From Candidatus Cloacimonadota bacterium (GTDB lineage: Bacteria > Muiribacteriota > UBA6191 > JACPRK01): a stretch of DNA of 12,286 bases. The position numbers and the translations under genes are program-made. Shown in pieces: positions 1 through 6,801 of the stretch (its first letter is position 1; each line of letters opens with the position of its first letter). Location: the NCBI GenBank assembly GCA_021772705.1, contig JAJFLN010000185.1, positions 1-12,286 on the forward strand, given 5' to 3'. The notes under the pieces are model-generated. The model was not told where the DNA came from and searched no databases. It saw nothing but the letters and a program-made list of their open reading frames with translations.

Positions 1-112
1 GAACGGATCGGGAAAACTCGGCCATTCAGTCGTCCTGGATGCGGGCATCCATAGTGGGGCGAACGGTTTTATGGACAGGCATCATATGTAAAGGAAACAG
101 CGGACCACCACA
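1..112. other. Left-edge sequence downstream of NAD kinase, no confident gene
   Basis: This short stretch lies 3' of the NAD kinase stop codon. On the minus strand an ATG at 25 opens a frame reading MAEFSRSV into the window edge, with AGGA seven bases upstream. It could be the start of the next gene in the operon, but eight codons cannot be identified. A 20-codon minus-strand frame (85 to 26) ends in TGA directly before that ATG and is probably chance. A short palindrome, GGATGC-GG-GCATCC, sits at 37-50. It has no following U-run, so I do not call it a terminator. Confidence 0.2.
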
Positions 113-1009
113 CTAGCGTAGCTTGCTCCGGAGGACCTGGAAGAAGTCTGTTCCCGGCAGGCGGATCAGCCGGGTCTGATGCCGCGATCTCTTGATGGAT
201 ATCTGGTCCGTTGGTTCCAGAATCACCGTGGTCTGACCGTCGACGGTCAGATAGATACCGTCCGGATCTCCGCTTCGGCCGTGGCCGTGTCCCTGGAAGA
301 TGAGGTCCACACGGTCACTGGCATCAACGATGAAACTGCGGGCGTAGAATCGATGGGGGCAGATGGGGCAGATCAGGAGGACCTTCAGATCCGGCTTCAC
401 GATCGGGCCGCCCGTTGACAGGGAGTAGGCCGTGGAACCCGTCGGGGTGGAGACGATGACGCCGTCGGCGGGGAAGGAGTCCAGCTCCCGGCCGTTGAGG
501 GCGACCTGGTACCGGAGGATGCGGCTGATGTCGCGCTTGACGACGGCGTCATTAAGCCCCTGGTATCGGCCCTGAATCTTGCCTCCCCGGTGGACCTGGA
601 CCTCGAGCATCAGCCGGCTCTCCACCTCGTACTCGCCGGCGAGCAGACTCTCCAGTCCCGCCCGGAATCCTCGAGAGCTCAACTCCGTCAGGAAACCGAC
701 GGTCCCGCGGTTGATTCCCAGAAGAGGAGTCTTCGCCGCGGCGGCGTCCCTTGCGGCACGGAGCAGCGTTCCGTCTCCGCCCACGGTGATGATCAGGTCG
801 ACGGCGCGAACCAGCTCCTCCAGGGGCAGGGTTTGGATCTCCGTGAGGGCGCCTCGGGCGCAGCCTTCCTCGAAGAGGACCTGGAGTCCCCGGTCTCTGA
901 GCCACTGCGCCACCAGCTGGACCTGCCGCGCCGCGCCGGGGTTCTTGTCGTGGAAAACCAACCCCACCCGCGAGGGGGGGCCAGCACGACTGACCCTGGG
1001 TGGTGTCAC
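113..1009 (-). CDS. nadK: NAD kinase (ATP-NAD kinase)
   Basis: NAD kinase phosphorylates NAD+ to NADP+ in the cytoplasm and is the only route to NADP in most bacteria. At 298 residues the protein has the usual bacterial length. Family motifs appear in order: GGDGT at residues 77-81 (phosphate-binding, catalytic Asp79), GINRGTVGFLTEL at 98-110, the ND pair at 153-154, the nucleotide-binding block TPTGSTAYSLSTGGPI at 188-203, CPICPHRF at 214-221, and VDGQ at 256-259. A slightly longer Gly/His loop at 240-251 precedes the VDGQ strand. The start is a GTG at 1009 that overlaps the stop of the upstream TPR gene (GTGA), with GGGGAG five bases upstream, so translational coupling is likely. It is the last complete gene of the left operon. 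Confidence 0.97.
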   Translation of the reverse strand: MTPPRVSRAGPPSRVGLVFHDKNPGAARQVQLVAQWLRDRGLQVLFEEGCARGALTEIQTLPLEELVRAVDLIITVGGDGTLLRAARDAAAAKTPLLGINRGTVGFLTELSSRGFRAGLESLLAGEYEVESRLMLEVQVHRGGKIQGRYQGLNDAVVKRDISRILRYQVALNGRELDSFPADGVIVSTPTGSTAYSLSTGGPIVKPDLKVLLICPICPHRFYARSFIVDASDRVDLIFQGHGHGRSGDPDGIYLTVDGQTTVILEPTDQISIKRSRHQTRLIRLPGTDFFQVLRSKLR

Positions 1010-2235
1010 TCTGACTCCCCGGAGGTGGTCGTCGGACTGGCCGCCGCCGGCTCCCCTGCGGTCAGCTTCTCCAGGTCCTCCAGGAGTTCCCTGTCCGGTC
1101 CGTTCTTCAGGAGATCGACAGCTTGCCTGGCCAGCACGGCATGGACTCCTGTGCCTGATTCGGCCAGATCAGCTCCGGCCTCCAGGGCCTGTTCCGTACG
1201 CCCCGCCTGCAGAAGCAGGAGGAAACGCTCATGCCTGAGAGTGGTACTTCCGGGCCAGATCTCCAGCTCCTCCTCCACCAGAGCGATGGAATCGTCAACC
1301 CGGCCCTGCCTGCGGTAGACGTCCATCAGGCGCCTGCCGATCTCCGGTTCCTCCGGGAACTTCTTGCGCAGGTCCCTCAATCGAAAGGCTGCCTCCGAGA
1401 GCTCTCCTGCCCGCAGGTGGCCCGATGCGGCTGCCAGGAGTTGCTCATACTCCCCCGTGGCCTCTCGGAGTTCTGCCGTGGTTCCATACTCCTCGAAAGT
1501 CACCGAGCCGTCCTCGCCCAGCTTCGATACGGGGTAAATCGACAGGTCCATCCCCGGGGGGAGCAGCTCGGCCGCCACCAGCAGCTCTGTGTCGAGTTCC
1601 ACCATCCGGTCCTTCTCGCCTTTGTCGATATTGTAGGCCCGGACGGCGGCTTCGATGGCGCGACCGACATTCAGAGCCTTTCGCCTGTCTTCCAGTTCGC
1701 CCTCGATCGATTCACCTTCCTCTTCCTGGCCATCTTCCTCTTTACCTTCTTCTACCTCGCTACCTTCTTCGGTCTCTTCTTCTTCTTCCTCCGCCGGGGA
1801 TGGGTCTTCCTCTTCTGCCGGTAGGGACTGGACGGCGGCGCGAGCCTCTGCGAGTAAGCGTGCCCGATCCGAGGTTGCCTCGATGCGATGAGCGGCGGCG
1901 GCGTAGGTCAGGGCTTCCCGAGGGTGAGAGAGAGCCAGCTCCGCTCGGGCGGCCTCCGTGAGCAGCCTCGGGTTCGACGGCTCGTGAAGCAGGCCGTAGA
2001 GCAGGATCTGCCGGGCTCGGCTAAGACTTCCGTTCTTCAGATAGAAGCGGCCCAAATCGACGAAGCTTCGATAGGTGCTGATACGGGAGCCTCGATTCAG
2101 GAGCTCGGCGGCCATGGTGCGTCGATCCGGGGGCAGCTGTCCCCGGGTCGTGTTCGATCCTGCGGAAAGCAGCAGCAGGCCTGCCGCCAACCAGGCGACT
2201 CGCGGATAGGGGAACACGGATCTAAGGCGGGTCAC
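1006..2235 (-). CDS. Exported TPR-repeat protein with acidic linker
   Basis: This 409-residue protein has no specific family I recognise. Residues 1-32 look like a Sec signal peptide or signal anchor: basic start, hydrophobic run AWLAAGLLLLSAG at 14-26, no clear lipobox. Residues 54-135 and 262-375 contain helix-turn-helix repeats of the TPR type, for example SRARQILLYGLLHEPSNPRL and DSIALVEEELEIWPGSTTLR. Between them, residues 141-182 are almost entirely Glu, Asp, Gly and Ser. A small globular segment follows at 190-255. The tail is Ala/Thr/Ser rich. The start is GTG at 2235. Its Shine-Dalgarno GAGG overlaps the stop codon of the response regulator gene 10 bp upstream, and its own stop overlaps nadK by 4 bp, which indicates one operon. 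A periplasmic scaffold role is inference from TPR architecture only. Confidence 0.8.
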   Translation of the reverse strand: MTRLRSVFPYPRVAWLAAGLLLLSAGSNTTRGQLPPDRRTMAAELLNRGSRISTYRSFVDLGRFYLKNGSLSRARQILLYGLLHEPSNPRLLTEAARAELALSHPREALTYAAAAHRIEATSDRARLLAEARAAVQSLPAEEEDPSPAEEEEEETEEGSEVEEGKEEDGQEEEGESIEGELEDRRKALNVGRAIEAAVRAYNIDKGEKDRMVELDTELLVAAELLPPGMDLSIYPVSKLGEDGSVTFEEYGTTAELREATGEYEQLLAAASGHLRAGELSEAAFRLRDLRKKFPEEPEIGRRLMDVYRRQGRVDDSIALVEEELEIWPGSTTLRHERFLLLLQAGRTEQALEAGADLAESGTGVHAVLARQAVDLLKNGPDRELLEDLEKLTAGEPAAASPTTTSGESE

Positions 2236-2245
2236 CAGAAAGACC

Positions 2246-2713
2246 TCAGCTCTTCTGGGTTCGGGATCGGGGATCCCGAACGCTCTCCTGTGCTGTTCCC
2301 TCGCCCCTGCCGAACCGCTCCAGGTTCTTCTTCACGACCTTGATCAGCTCCTCCGGTCCGAAGGGCTTTACCAGGTAGTCGGCGCCCCCTCTCTGGAGTG
2401 CCTTGGTGATCACCCGTCGATCCGAGTTGGCCGAGACATAGACGACGGGTATCTTGTAGGAGATGACGTAGTCGTCCAGGAATCGCATGGCCTCCAGCCC
2501 GTCCATACCGGGCATCATCACGTCCAGGACCACCAGATCTGGCCTGCCTTCCTCGCGCACCGCATCGAGACTCTTCAGGGCCCGGTCGACGGTGCTGACA
2601 TCGAAACCCGCCGTGGTCAGGGCTACCTTGCAGATGATGAGGAAGTTCGGGTCATCGTCAATGACCAGGATTCGCCTGCGCCGCAGGGAGGGTTCGCTGG
2701 GTTTGTCCGTCAT
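2246..2713 (-). CDS. Single-domain response regulator (CheY-like), second of a pair
   Basis: This 155-residue protein is a lone receiver domain. The acidic cluster is D19-D20-D21, the phosphoacceptor is D64 in VVLDVMMPGMDG, the switch Ser is S94 in VYVSA, and the conserved Lys is K116 in YLVKPFGPEEL. Residues 136-155 form a charged tail with no DNA-binding or enzymatic output domain. The ATG at 2713 has AGGAGG seven bases upstream. That site sits in the 15-bp gap after the preceding regulator gene, so the two are probably co-transcribed. By a hand count about half of the first 135 positions are identical to the neighbour without gaps, pointing to tandem duplication. It presumably accepts phosphate from a histidine kinase and acts by protein contact. 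The CNMP-domain kinase at 4315-5424 is a candidate donor (inference). Confidence 0.93.
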   Translation of the reverse strand: MTDKPSEPSLRRRRILVIDDDPNFLIICKVALTTAGFDVSTVDRALKSLDAVREEGRPDLVVLDVMMPGMDGLEAMRFLDDYVISYKIPVVYVSANSDRRVITKALQRGGADYLVKPFGPEELIKVVKKNLERFGRGEGTAQESVRDPRSRTQKS

Positions 2714-2728
2714 CCATGGCCCTCCTTT

Positions 2729-3136
2729 TCAGCTCTGGAGGTGGAGATGGGTGGCCACGGTCTGAAGGAGCTCCTCCGGTCCAAATGGCTTGATGAGATA
2801 GTCTCTGGCGCCCTTGATCAGGGCCTGGATGATGATCTTTCGCTCCGAAATGGCCGAGACGAAGACGACCGGTACGTCATGTTCCAAGATGAAGTCCTCC
2901 AGGAACTTCATTACCTGGATCCCGTCCATGCCGGGTATCATGTAGTCCAGGAGTACCAGGTCTGGCCGGCCCTGACTACGGACTGCCTCCAGAGCTTTGA
3001 TTCCACTGGCAGCCTCGCTGACGTCATACCCCGAGCCCTCCAGGGTCAGCCGGCAGATGGTCCGGAAATCGGTGTCATCATCTATGACAAGGATCCGGTG
3101 CCGCTGACCTAGAGGCTGTTCGTTGGGGTTTGCCAT
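2729..3136 (-). CDS. Single-domain response regulator (CheY-like), first of a pair
   Basis: This is a 135-residue receiver domain with nothing else attached. It shows D19-D21, phosphoacceptor D64 in VLLDYMIPGMDG, S94 in VFVSA and K116 in YLIKPFGPEEL, each at the same residue number as in the regulator directly downstream. The ATG at 3136 is the first plausible start. No good Shine-Dalgarno lies at normal distance (AGGAT is about 15 bases away), so it may be translated less efficiently than its partner. It is the first gene of the left operon, so the operon promoter should lie in 3137-3320. I could not find a convincing -35/-10 pair there. Downstream targets are unknown. Single-domain regulators usually act through protein binding or phosphotransfer. 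Confidence 0.93.
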   Translation of the reverse strand: MANPNEQPLGQRHRILVIDDDTDFRTICRLTLEGSGYDVSEAASGIKALEAVRSQGRPDLVLLDYMIPGMDGIQVMKFLEDFILEHDVPVVFVSAISERKIIIQALIKGARDYLIKPFGPEELLQTVATHLHLQS

Positions 3137-3320
3137 GAACTTGATTCAAGATCCTATCAGAAAGTCAGTCGGGCACCACGGTTGATCATTCCCCTTGCCG
3201 ATGATATCCTACTCAGCTTCGCAGAGGACATCAGATCCTTTAAGGCACAGGGTGCTGAATGCCGATAGCTAGATCGGTGCAACGCAAGCCGCGTCGACAA
3301 GATCCAAGGAGAAACCGGAG
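3137..3320. promoter_or_regulatory. Divergent intergenic region between response-regulator operon and small membrane-peptide gene
   Basis: This 184-bp gap separates divergent genes and must hold the promoter of the minus-strand operon and probably that of the small plus-strand gene. It is AT-richer than the surrounding coding DNA (for example the stretch around 3181-3215). A TAGGAT box lies close to the minus start but no matching -35 is evident. I assign the region a regulatory role from its position only. Confidence 0.45.
3306..3311 (+). promoter_or_regulatory. Shine-Dalgarno site for the 39-aa membrane peptide
   Basis: AAGGAG is positioned nine bases upstream of the ATG at 3321. It decides the start and is one of the main arguments that this short frame is translated. 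Confidence 0.6.
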
Positions 3321-3440
3321 ATGATGGAAGCATTCGGGATACTGTTCGTCCTGGCGAGCTCGGTGGGCCTCAGCTACCTCTTGATGCTGACCGTGTTCAA
3401 GCTGATCCACATTCTTCAGTCCAAAGTGGCTGAAGAGTAG
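3321..3440 (+). CDS. Small single-pass membrane peptide, 39 aa, unknown function
   Basis: A 39-codon frame runs from ATG at 3321 to TAG at 3440. The product begins MMEAFGILFV, continues as one hydrophobic helix through about residue 27 (LASSVGLSYLLMLTVF), and ends in a short amphipathic tail, KLIHILQSKVAEE. The evidence that it is real comes from the sequence around it: AAGGAG lies nine bases before the ATG, and a strong intrinsic terminator begins 38 bp after the stop. The next ATG (3324) would be too far from that ribosome site. No family is recognised. It stands alone on the plus strand between two minus-strand operons, so neighbours give no function. Small membrane peptides of this form often bind and modulate larger membrane proteins, which is only a general analogy. 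Confidence 0.62.
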   Translation: MMEAFGILFVLASSVGLSYLLMLTVFKLIHILQSKVAEE

Positions 3441-3478
3441 TCTCCCGCAAGGGCCATCGAGGCCGGCTCGAAGCGAAT

Positions 3479-3511
3479 GCCCCCGTGATCCTGCGAGGAT
3501 GGGGGGCTTTT
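3479..3511 (+). terminator. Rho-independent terminator after the small membrane-peptide gene
   Basis: GCCCCC (3479-3484) pairs with GGGGGC (3502-3507). An inner ATCC/GGAT stem closes a TGCGA loop, and TTTT follows at 3508-3511. This is a textbook intrinsic terminator on the plus strand, 38 bp past the stop of the 39-codon gene and ahead of the convergent zinc-ribbon gene. Confidence 0.8.
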
Positions 3512-3528
3512 CATTTCCTGGACAAGGA

Positions 3529-3560
3529 AACTCCCACGACACCTCGGTATCGTGGGAGTT
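3529..3560 (-). terminator. Probable terminator of the minus-strand zinc-ribbon gene
   Basis: This is a perfect 11-bp inverted repeat, AACTCCCACGA and TCGTGGGAGTT, with a 10-base loop. It lies 28 bp past the stop of the minus-strand gene at 3589. Read on the minus strand the hairpin ends in TTT, a weak U-tract. Its position directly opposite the plus-strand terminator at 3479-3511 fits a convergent transcription boundary. Confidence 0.6.
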
Positions 3561-3588
3561 GATCTTGCCGGCCCGCAGCGGGGCCCGT

Positions 3589-4233
3589 CTACATGGTCAG
3601 GATCAGAGCGAACATGGCCAGCCCGCCGAGAATCATGAGCGTGACGGCGATCTCCGGCAAGTTGCCGCTCGTGGCGGCATCGAGGGCCACCGAGGGGGAC
3701 ATCCCTGAACCCTGCAGGCTCTGGAGCCACTTCGAGCTCGCTCTGCCTGGTGGGCGGACGGTCTGGCGCAGCGCTTCGGAGGCCAGGTGGGTCGACACGG
3801 GCGCAGCGGCGGGGCGCCGGGGAATGGCAGCGGGCTGGAAGGGGATGACCGGGGTCGCCGATCCCTTGGCGGCCTGGGCCAGCTTCTGGGCTGCCAGGGT
3901 CTTGACGAGCATTTGGGTGATGGTGGGTTCTCCCGGCTTCACTTCCAGTGCCTGCTTGAACTCGGCGATGGCGGCGTCGAAGTTCCGTCCCCGGATCAGC
4001 TCCTTGGCCCGCATGAAGTGCTGGTAGACCACTTTCTGAACATACCGGCGCTCACCATCGGACTCATGGCCCGTGGCTGTCCTGCCTGTGGATGTCTGGC
4101 TTGGGATGTCTGGGTCCAGTGCTTTGGCGGCGGCGCCCAGGGGCTCGACTCGAGCCGGAAGGCGACCGCCGCAGAATGAACAGAACCGGGTGTCGACCCC
4201 GTTCTCGGACTGGCAGCGTTTGCAGATGACCAT
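3589..4233 (-). CDS. Zinc-ribbon/TPR protein with C-terminal membrane anchor
   Basis: The 214-residue protein has three recognisable parts. Residues 4-21 form a CxxC-x10-CxxC zinc ribbon (C4, C7, C18, C21) of the kind often annotated zinc_ribbon_2. Residues 66-115 look like one or two TPR units (FMRAKELIRGRNFDAAIAEF). Residues 193-213 form a single hydrophobic segment at the extreme C-terminus (IAVTLMILGGLAMFALIL), suggesting a tail-anchored protein with a cytoplasmic body. A Pro/Ala/Arg-rich linker at 124-190 joins them. The ATG at 4233 has AGGAG seven bases upstream. It lies 81 bp after the histidine kinase gene on the same strand and probably shares its transcript. Specific function is unknown. 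A role as a small cytoplasmic adaptor held at the membrane is inference. Confidence 0.82.
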   Translation of the reverse strand: MVICKRCQSENGVDTRFCSFCGGRLPARVEPLGAAAKALDPDIPSQTSTGRTATGHESDGERRYVQKVVYQHFMRAKELIRGRNFDAAIAEFKQALEVKPGEPTITQMLVKTLAAQKLAQAAKGSATPVIPFQPAAIPRRPAAAPVSTHLASEALRQTVRPPGRASSKWLQSLQGSGMSPSVALDAATSGNLPEIAVTLMILGGLAMFALILTM

Positions 4234-4314
4234 GGAATGACTCCTGTGCTTCGATTGAGTGCTTCGGCTGAAGGGTTTGGCTGGTGGTGCGAGACGGGGT
4301 GGGGCGGCGGCTGA

Positions 4315-5424
4315 CTACAGGGGAATCTCGAACTCGAGCATGGTGCCGACGCCGATCTTGGACAGCATCTTCATGTTGCCGTCCAGGAGACCGACTCGCT
4401 CTTTCATGCTCGTGAATCCGATGACTTCCTGCTTGTAATAGCCATCCTTCATCTTGTCCAGGTCGTAGCCCTCACCGTCATCGGCGATCTTCAGCATCAG
4501 GGCTCCGGTACCTCGGGCAATGGCGATCTCCACGGTCTTGGCCGTGGGTTGCCGGGAAATGCCGTTGAAGGCTTCCTGGACGAGGCAGAAGACCGTGTTC
4601 TGCCGGACGAAGTCGATCTGACTGGCATCGATGTGTTCGCAGTTGAAGACCACGTTGAAGGGGAAGTCCTTCTCGACCCGCTTGATGTACTTTCGGATGA
4701 CCTCTTCCAGGCCGAGCTCCTGTACGTCCTTGGGGTTCAGGGTCTCCACCATGTCCTTGAGCTTGTTCAGGCCCTTGTTGATGGAGTCTCGCAGATCGTT
4801 TAACTCTGCCGGCGCCTTGGACGGGTCCTTCTCGAGGATCTTCTCCACGATCTGGATTCGCATGAGCCAGTCGGCGAACTGATTGCAGGGGCCCTCGTGG
4901 ATTTCCCGGGCCAGCCGCTTGCGCTCTGCTTCCTGTCCCAGGATGATCTTCGAATTGACCTCCTGAATCTGCTCCATCTGAGCGATGGTCTTGCCGCTGA
5001 GGCGCAGCCGGTTGGACAGGATTCCCAGGAGACCGAAGGCCACTTCCGGGGACTTCCCGATCAGGTCCGCCAGCTGAGCGCGGGAGAACTGGTAGCAGCT
5101 GCAGCTGTCGACGGCCTGACAGGTGGCCGAGCGGGTCGGCTCGTCGAAGAGGGCCATCTCGCCGAAGAGACTGCCGGACTCAATGTGGCTCAGGATCTTC
5201 TCTGCCCCGTCCTTGGCCTTCTTCGAGACCTTGATCTTTCCCGAGATGAGGAAGAACGCGCTGTCGCCGCCGTCCCCTTCTCCGAAGATATTGGAGCCAG
5301 GCGTGAAGCTCACCTCTGGAACGCCCGCACCGGCGAGCTGCTCTTTCAAGTGCTCGGAGAAGGCATCGGCTCCCAGGCCGAACTGCGACATTCCTGACTG
5401 GTTGGCAATTACTGATTCCGCCAT
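4315..5424 (-). CDS. Soluble sensor histidine kinase with N-terminal cyclic-nucleotide-binding domain
   Basis: The protein has 369 residues. Residues 22-140 form a CRP/FNR-type cyclic-nucleotide-binding fold, with FGEGDGGDSAFFLISGKIKV at 47-66 and the phosphate-binding cassette FGEMALFDEPTRSAT at 87-101. After a helical linker (145-165) comes a HisKA_3-type dimerisation segment, EAERKRLAREIHEGPCNQ, with predicted phosphoacceptor H176. The ATPase domain shows the G1 box ADDGEGYD at 314-321 and the G2 region GFTSMKERV plus GVGTMLEFEIPL at 336-344 and 358-369. The N-box is unusual: EAFNGISRQ at 284-292 where EALTNALRH is typical. No transmembrane segment is present, so the sensor is cytoplasmic. 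The ATG at 5424 has GGGG eight bases upstream. No response regulator adjoins it. The paired regulators at 2246-3136 are the nearest candidates. Confidence 0.92.
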   Translation of the reverse strand: MAESVIANQSGMSQFGLGADAFSEHLKEQLAGAGVPEVSFTPGSNIFGEGDGGDSAFFLISGKIKVSKKAKDGAEKILSHIESGSLFGEMALFDEPTRSATCQAVDSCSCYQFSRAQLADLIGKSPEVAFGLLGILSNRLRLSGKTIAQMEQIQEVNSKIILGQEAERKRLAREIHEGPCNQFADWLMRIQIVEKILEKDPSKAPAELNDLRDSINKGLNKLKDMVETLNPKDVQELGLEEVIRKYIKRVEKDFPFNVVFNCEHIDASQIDFVRQNTVFCLVQEAFNGISRQPTAKTVEIAIARGTGALMLKIADDGEGYDLDKMKDGYYKQEVIGFTSMKERVGLLDGNMKMLSKIGVGTMLEFEIPL

Positions 5425-5536
5425 CGAGGGAACCCCTTTACATGATTCAGGGTGAGAGAGTCCTCACCGTTCAAGGCATCGATCATTCAGCCTGGAAACT
5501 TGAGCCGCCGGCGAACAAGAATGCCGCCGGTCGCGG

Positions 5537-6769
5537 TCATTTTATCCAGGCGAAGCGGCCAAATGCCATGACGATTTGAGGGTGAATCGATGTTCGACCC
5601 GTGGGAGGATGGGCCAGAGCCAGCCGGGCTCCATCCCCCTTCGGTATCTGGTAGGCCAGCTTGTTTCCGTCAGGTGACCAGGCAAGCCAGCTCCGAGTCG
5701 AGAGCCCCTCGGCCCTGAAAATCGACTCCTTCGACTTCTGTTCGATCACTTCCAGGGCCACCTTGCCCTCCGATTCGTGGACGAACGCCAGATAGACGCC
5801 GTTGGGCGAAGGGGTGGGGTTGTAGAAGTTGCCAGCACGCTCCAGCAGCGGCTGGGGGTTCACGTCCGGAAGCGCCAGGGTCGAGATCTTGCTCCGGCCA
5901 GGTTCTCGCTCCACCACGAAGACCCGCCGCCTCTGATGAAATCCCACGGAGGCGCCAGAGTCCTTGTAGGCAACGTCACCGAGCCGTACCAAGGATTTCG
6001 ACGGCAAGCGCATCAGGAAGAGACGAGTCTCGCCCGGTGTCTCCCGATCGCTCTCGAAGATCAGCTGATCTTGCTTGGCGCTGGCCCAGACCGAGTTCCT
6101 GTTCTGGAATGAGTCTTCCGTCAGGCTCTGTCCTTCCTGGGAGCCGAAGTCGAATGTCCGGATATCCACGGAGGCACCGTTCCCGACGGAGTAGCCCACG
6201 AGCTTGGAGTCCGGCAAGGCCGTCACGGCCTGAATCTCGCCGGCCTCCTCACGTATCGTCCGGATCTCCAGGGCATCCACATCAGCCCGGAGGATCCTTC
6301 CCTTGCCAGCTTCATTCAGGGCGTAGATCAGTCGGGTCACGGGATTGACGAACTTCAACTTGTCATCGTTGTCCGGCTCCGTCGCTTTCTCGTTGACGCC
6401 GGGAGCATAAGTGTTGATCACCTCGTCGGAGCCGGCGCTGATCAGTTCGTCGAAGAACCAGTTGTAAACATACTCGTTGCCCCAGGGGTCCTTCGGCAAT
6501 TCCTGGAGCATCTTCTCGTCCACCAGCCCCTGAAGGGAGTTCTCCTGATAGTGCTTTCCCTTCTCGATCTTGTAGCGAGAAATGGCCTTGCCTATGATGG
6601 AGAAGTCCCGGGTGACCCTGTCTCGCTGTGCACTGGCGGCGATGTCGGTGAACACGGGCTCCACGAAGGCGTAGATCCCGTAAAGGAACATCATGATGAT
6701 GAGGAGCTTCAGGACCTTCTCGAGAATCGAGACGCCTTCTTCTTCCTCTGTTTCGCCTAGGCGGGCCAT
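5537..6769 (-). CDS. Membrane-anchored GspG-like domain fused to a TolB/WD40-like beta-propeller
   Basis: The 410-residue protein starts with an acidic stretch (ETEEEEG) and one membrane helix at about 17-37. Residues 44-120 resemble the C-terminal domain of type II secretion major pseudopilin GspG: LPKDPWGNEYVYNW at 91-104 and ELISAGSDEVINT at 108-120, matching the family's DPWGNPY and SxGxDG motifs. No prepilin peptidase site (G-F-T-L-x-E) precedes the helix, so it is unlikely to be processed and polymerised as a pilin. Residues 140-410 carry repeated blades, including YNPTPSPNGVYLAFVHE and SWLAWSPDGNKLAYQIP, typical of PD40/TolB-like propellers. The ATG at 6769 has AGGAGG 13 bases upstream, a long spacing, but no better in-frame start is visible. 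It lies 32 bp after the second CNNM gene. Function is unknown. The propeller is presumably extracytoplasmic. Confidence 0.82.
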   Translation of the reverse strand: MARLGETEEEEGVSILEKVLKLLIIMMFLYGIYAFVEPVFTDIAASAQRDRVTRDFSIIGKAISRYKIEKGKHYQENSLQGLVDEKMLQELPKDPWGNEYVYNWFFDELISAGSDEVINTYAPGVNEKATEPDNDDKLKFVNPVTRLIYALNEAGKGRILRADVDALEIRTIREEAGEIQAVTALPDSKLVGYSVGNGASVDIRTFDFGSQEGQSLTEDSFQNRNSVWASAKQDQLIFESDRETPGETRLFLMRLPSKSLVRLGDVAYKDSGASVGFHQRRRVFVVEREPGRSKISTLALPDVNPQPLLERAGNFYNPTPSPNGVYLAFVHESEGKVALEVIEQKSKESIFRAEGLSTRSWLAWSPDGNKLAYQIPKGDGARLALAHPPTGRTSIHPQIVMAFGRFAWIK

Positions 6770-6801
6770 GGACGGGTCAATTCCTCCTGGTGGCGGTGGG
6801 T

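Noticed and set aside
26..85. A 20-codon minus-strand frame directly before the ATG at 25
   Set aside because: It is very short, lacks a good ribosome site, and the following gene cannot be identified, so there is no case for a leader peptide.
579..1318. Long plus-strand open frames opposite nadK and the TPR gene
   Set aside because: They are antisense to strongly supported genes, and their translations are Arg/Pro/Ser-rich without motifs, as expected from GC-rich shadow frames.
3240..3730. Minus-strand frames crossing 3240-3542 and 3416-3730
   Set aside because: They cross both terminators and the micropeptide gene on the opposite strand, and have no ribosome site or domain.
5492..5536. 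GCCGGCGGC-like repeats after the propeller gene as a terminator
   Set aside because: The 9-mers are mainly direct repeats. Only a 6-bp stem is possible and no U-run follows.
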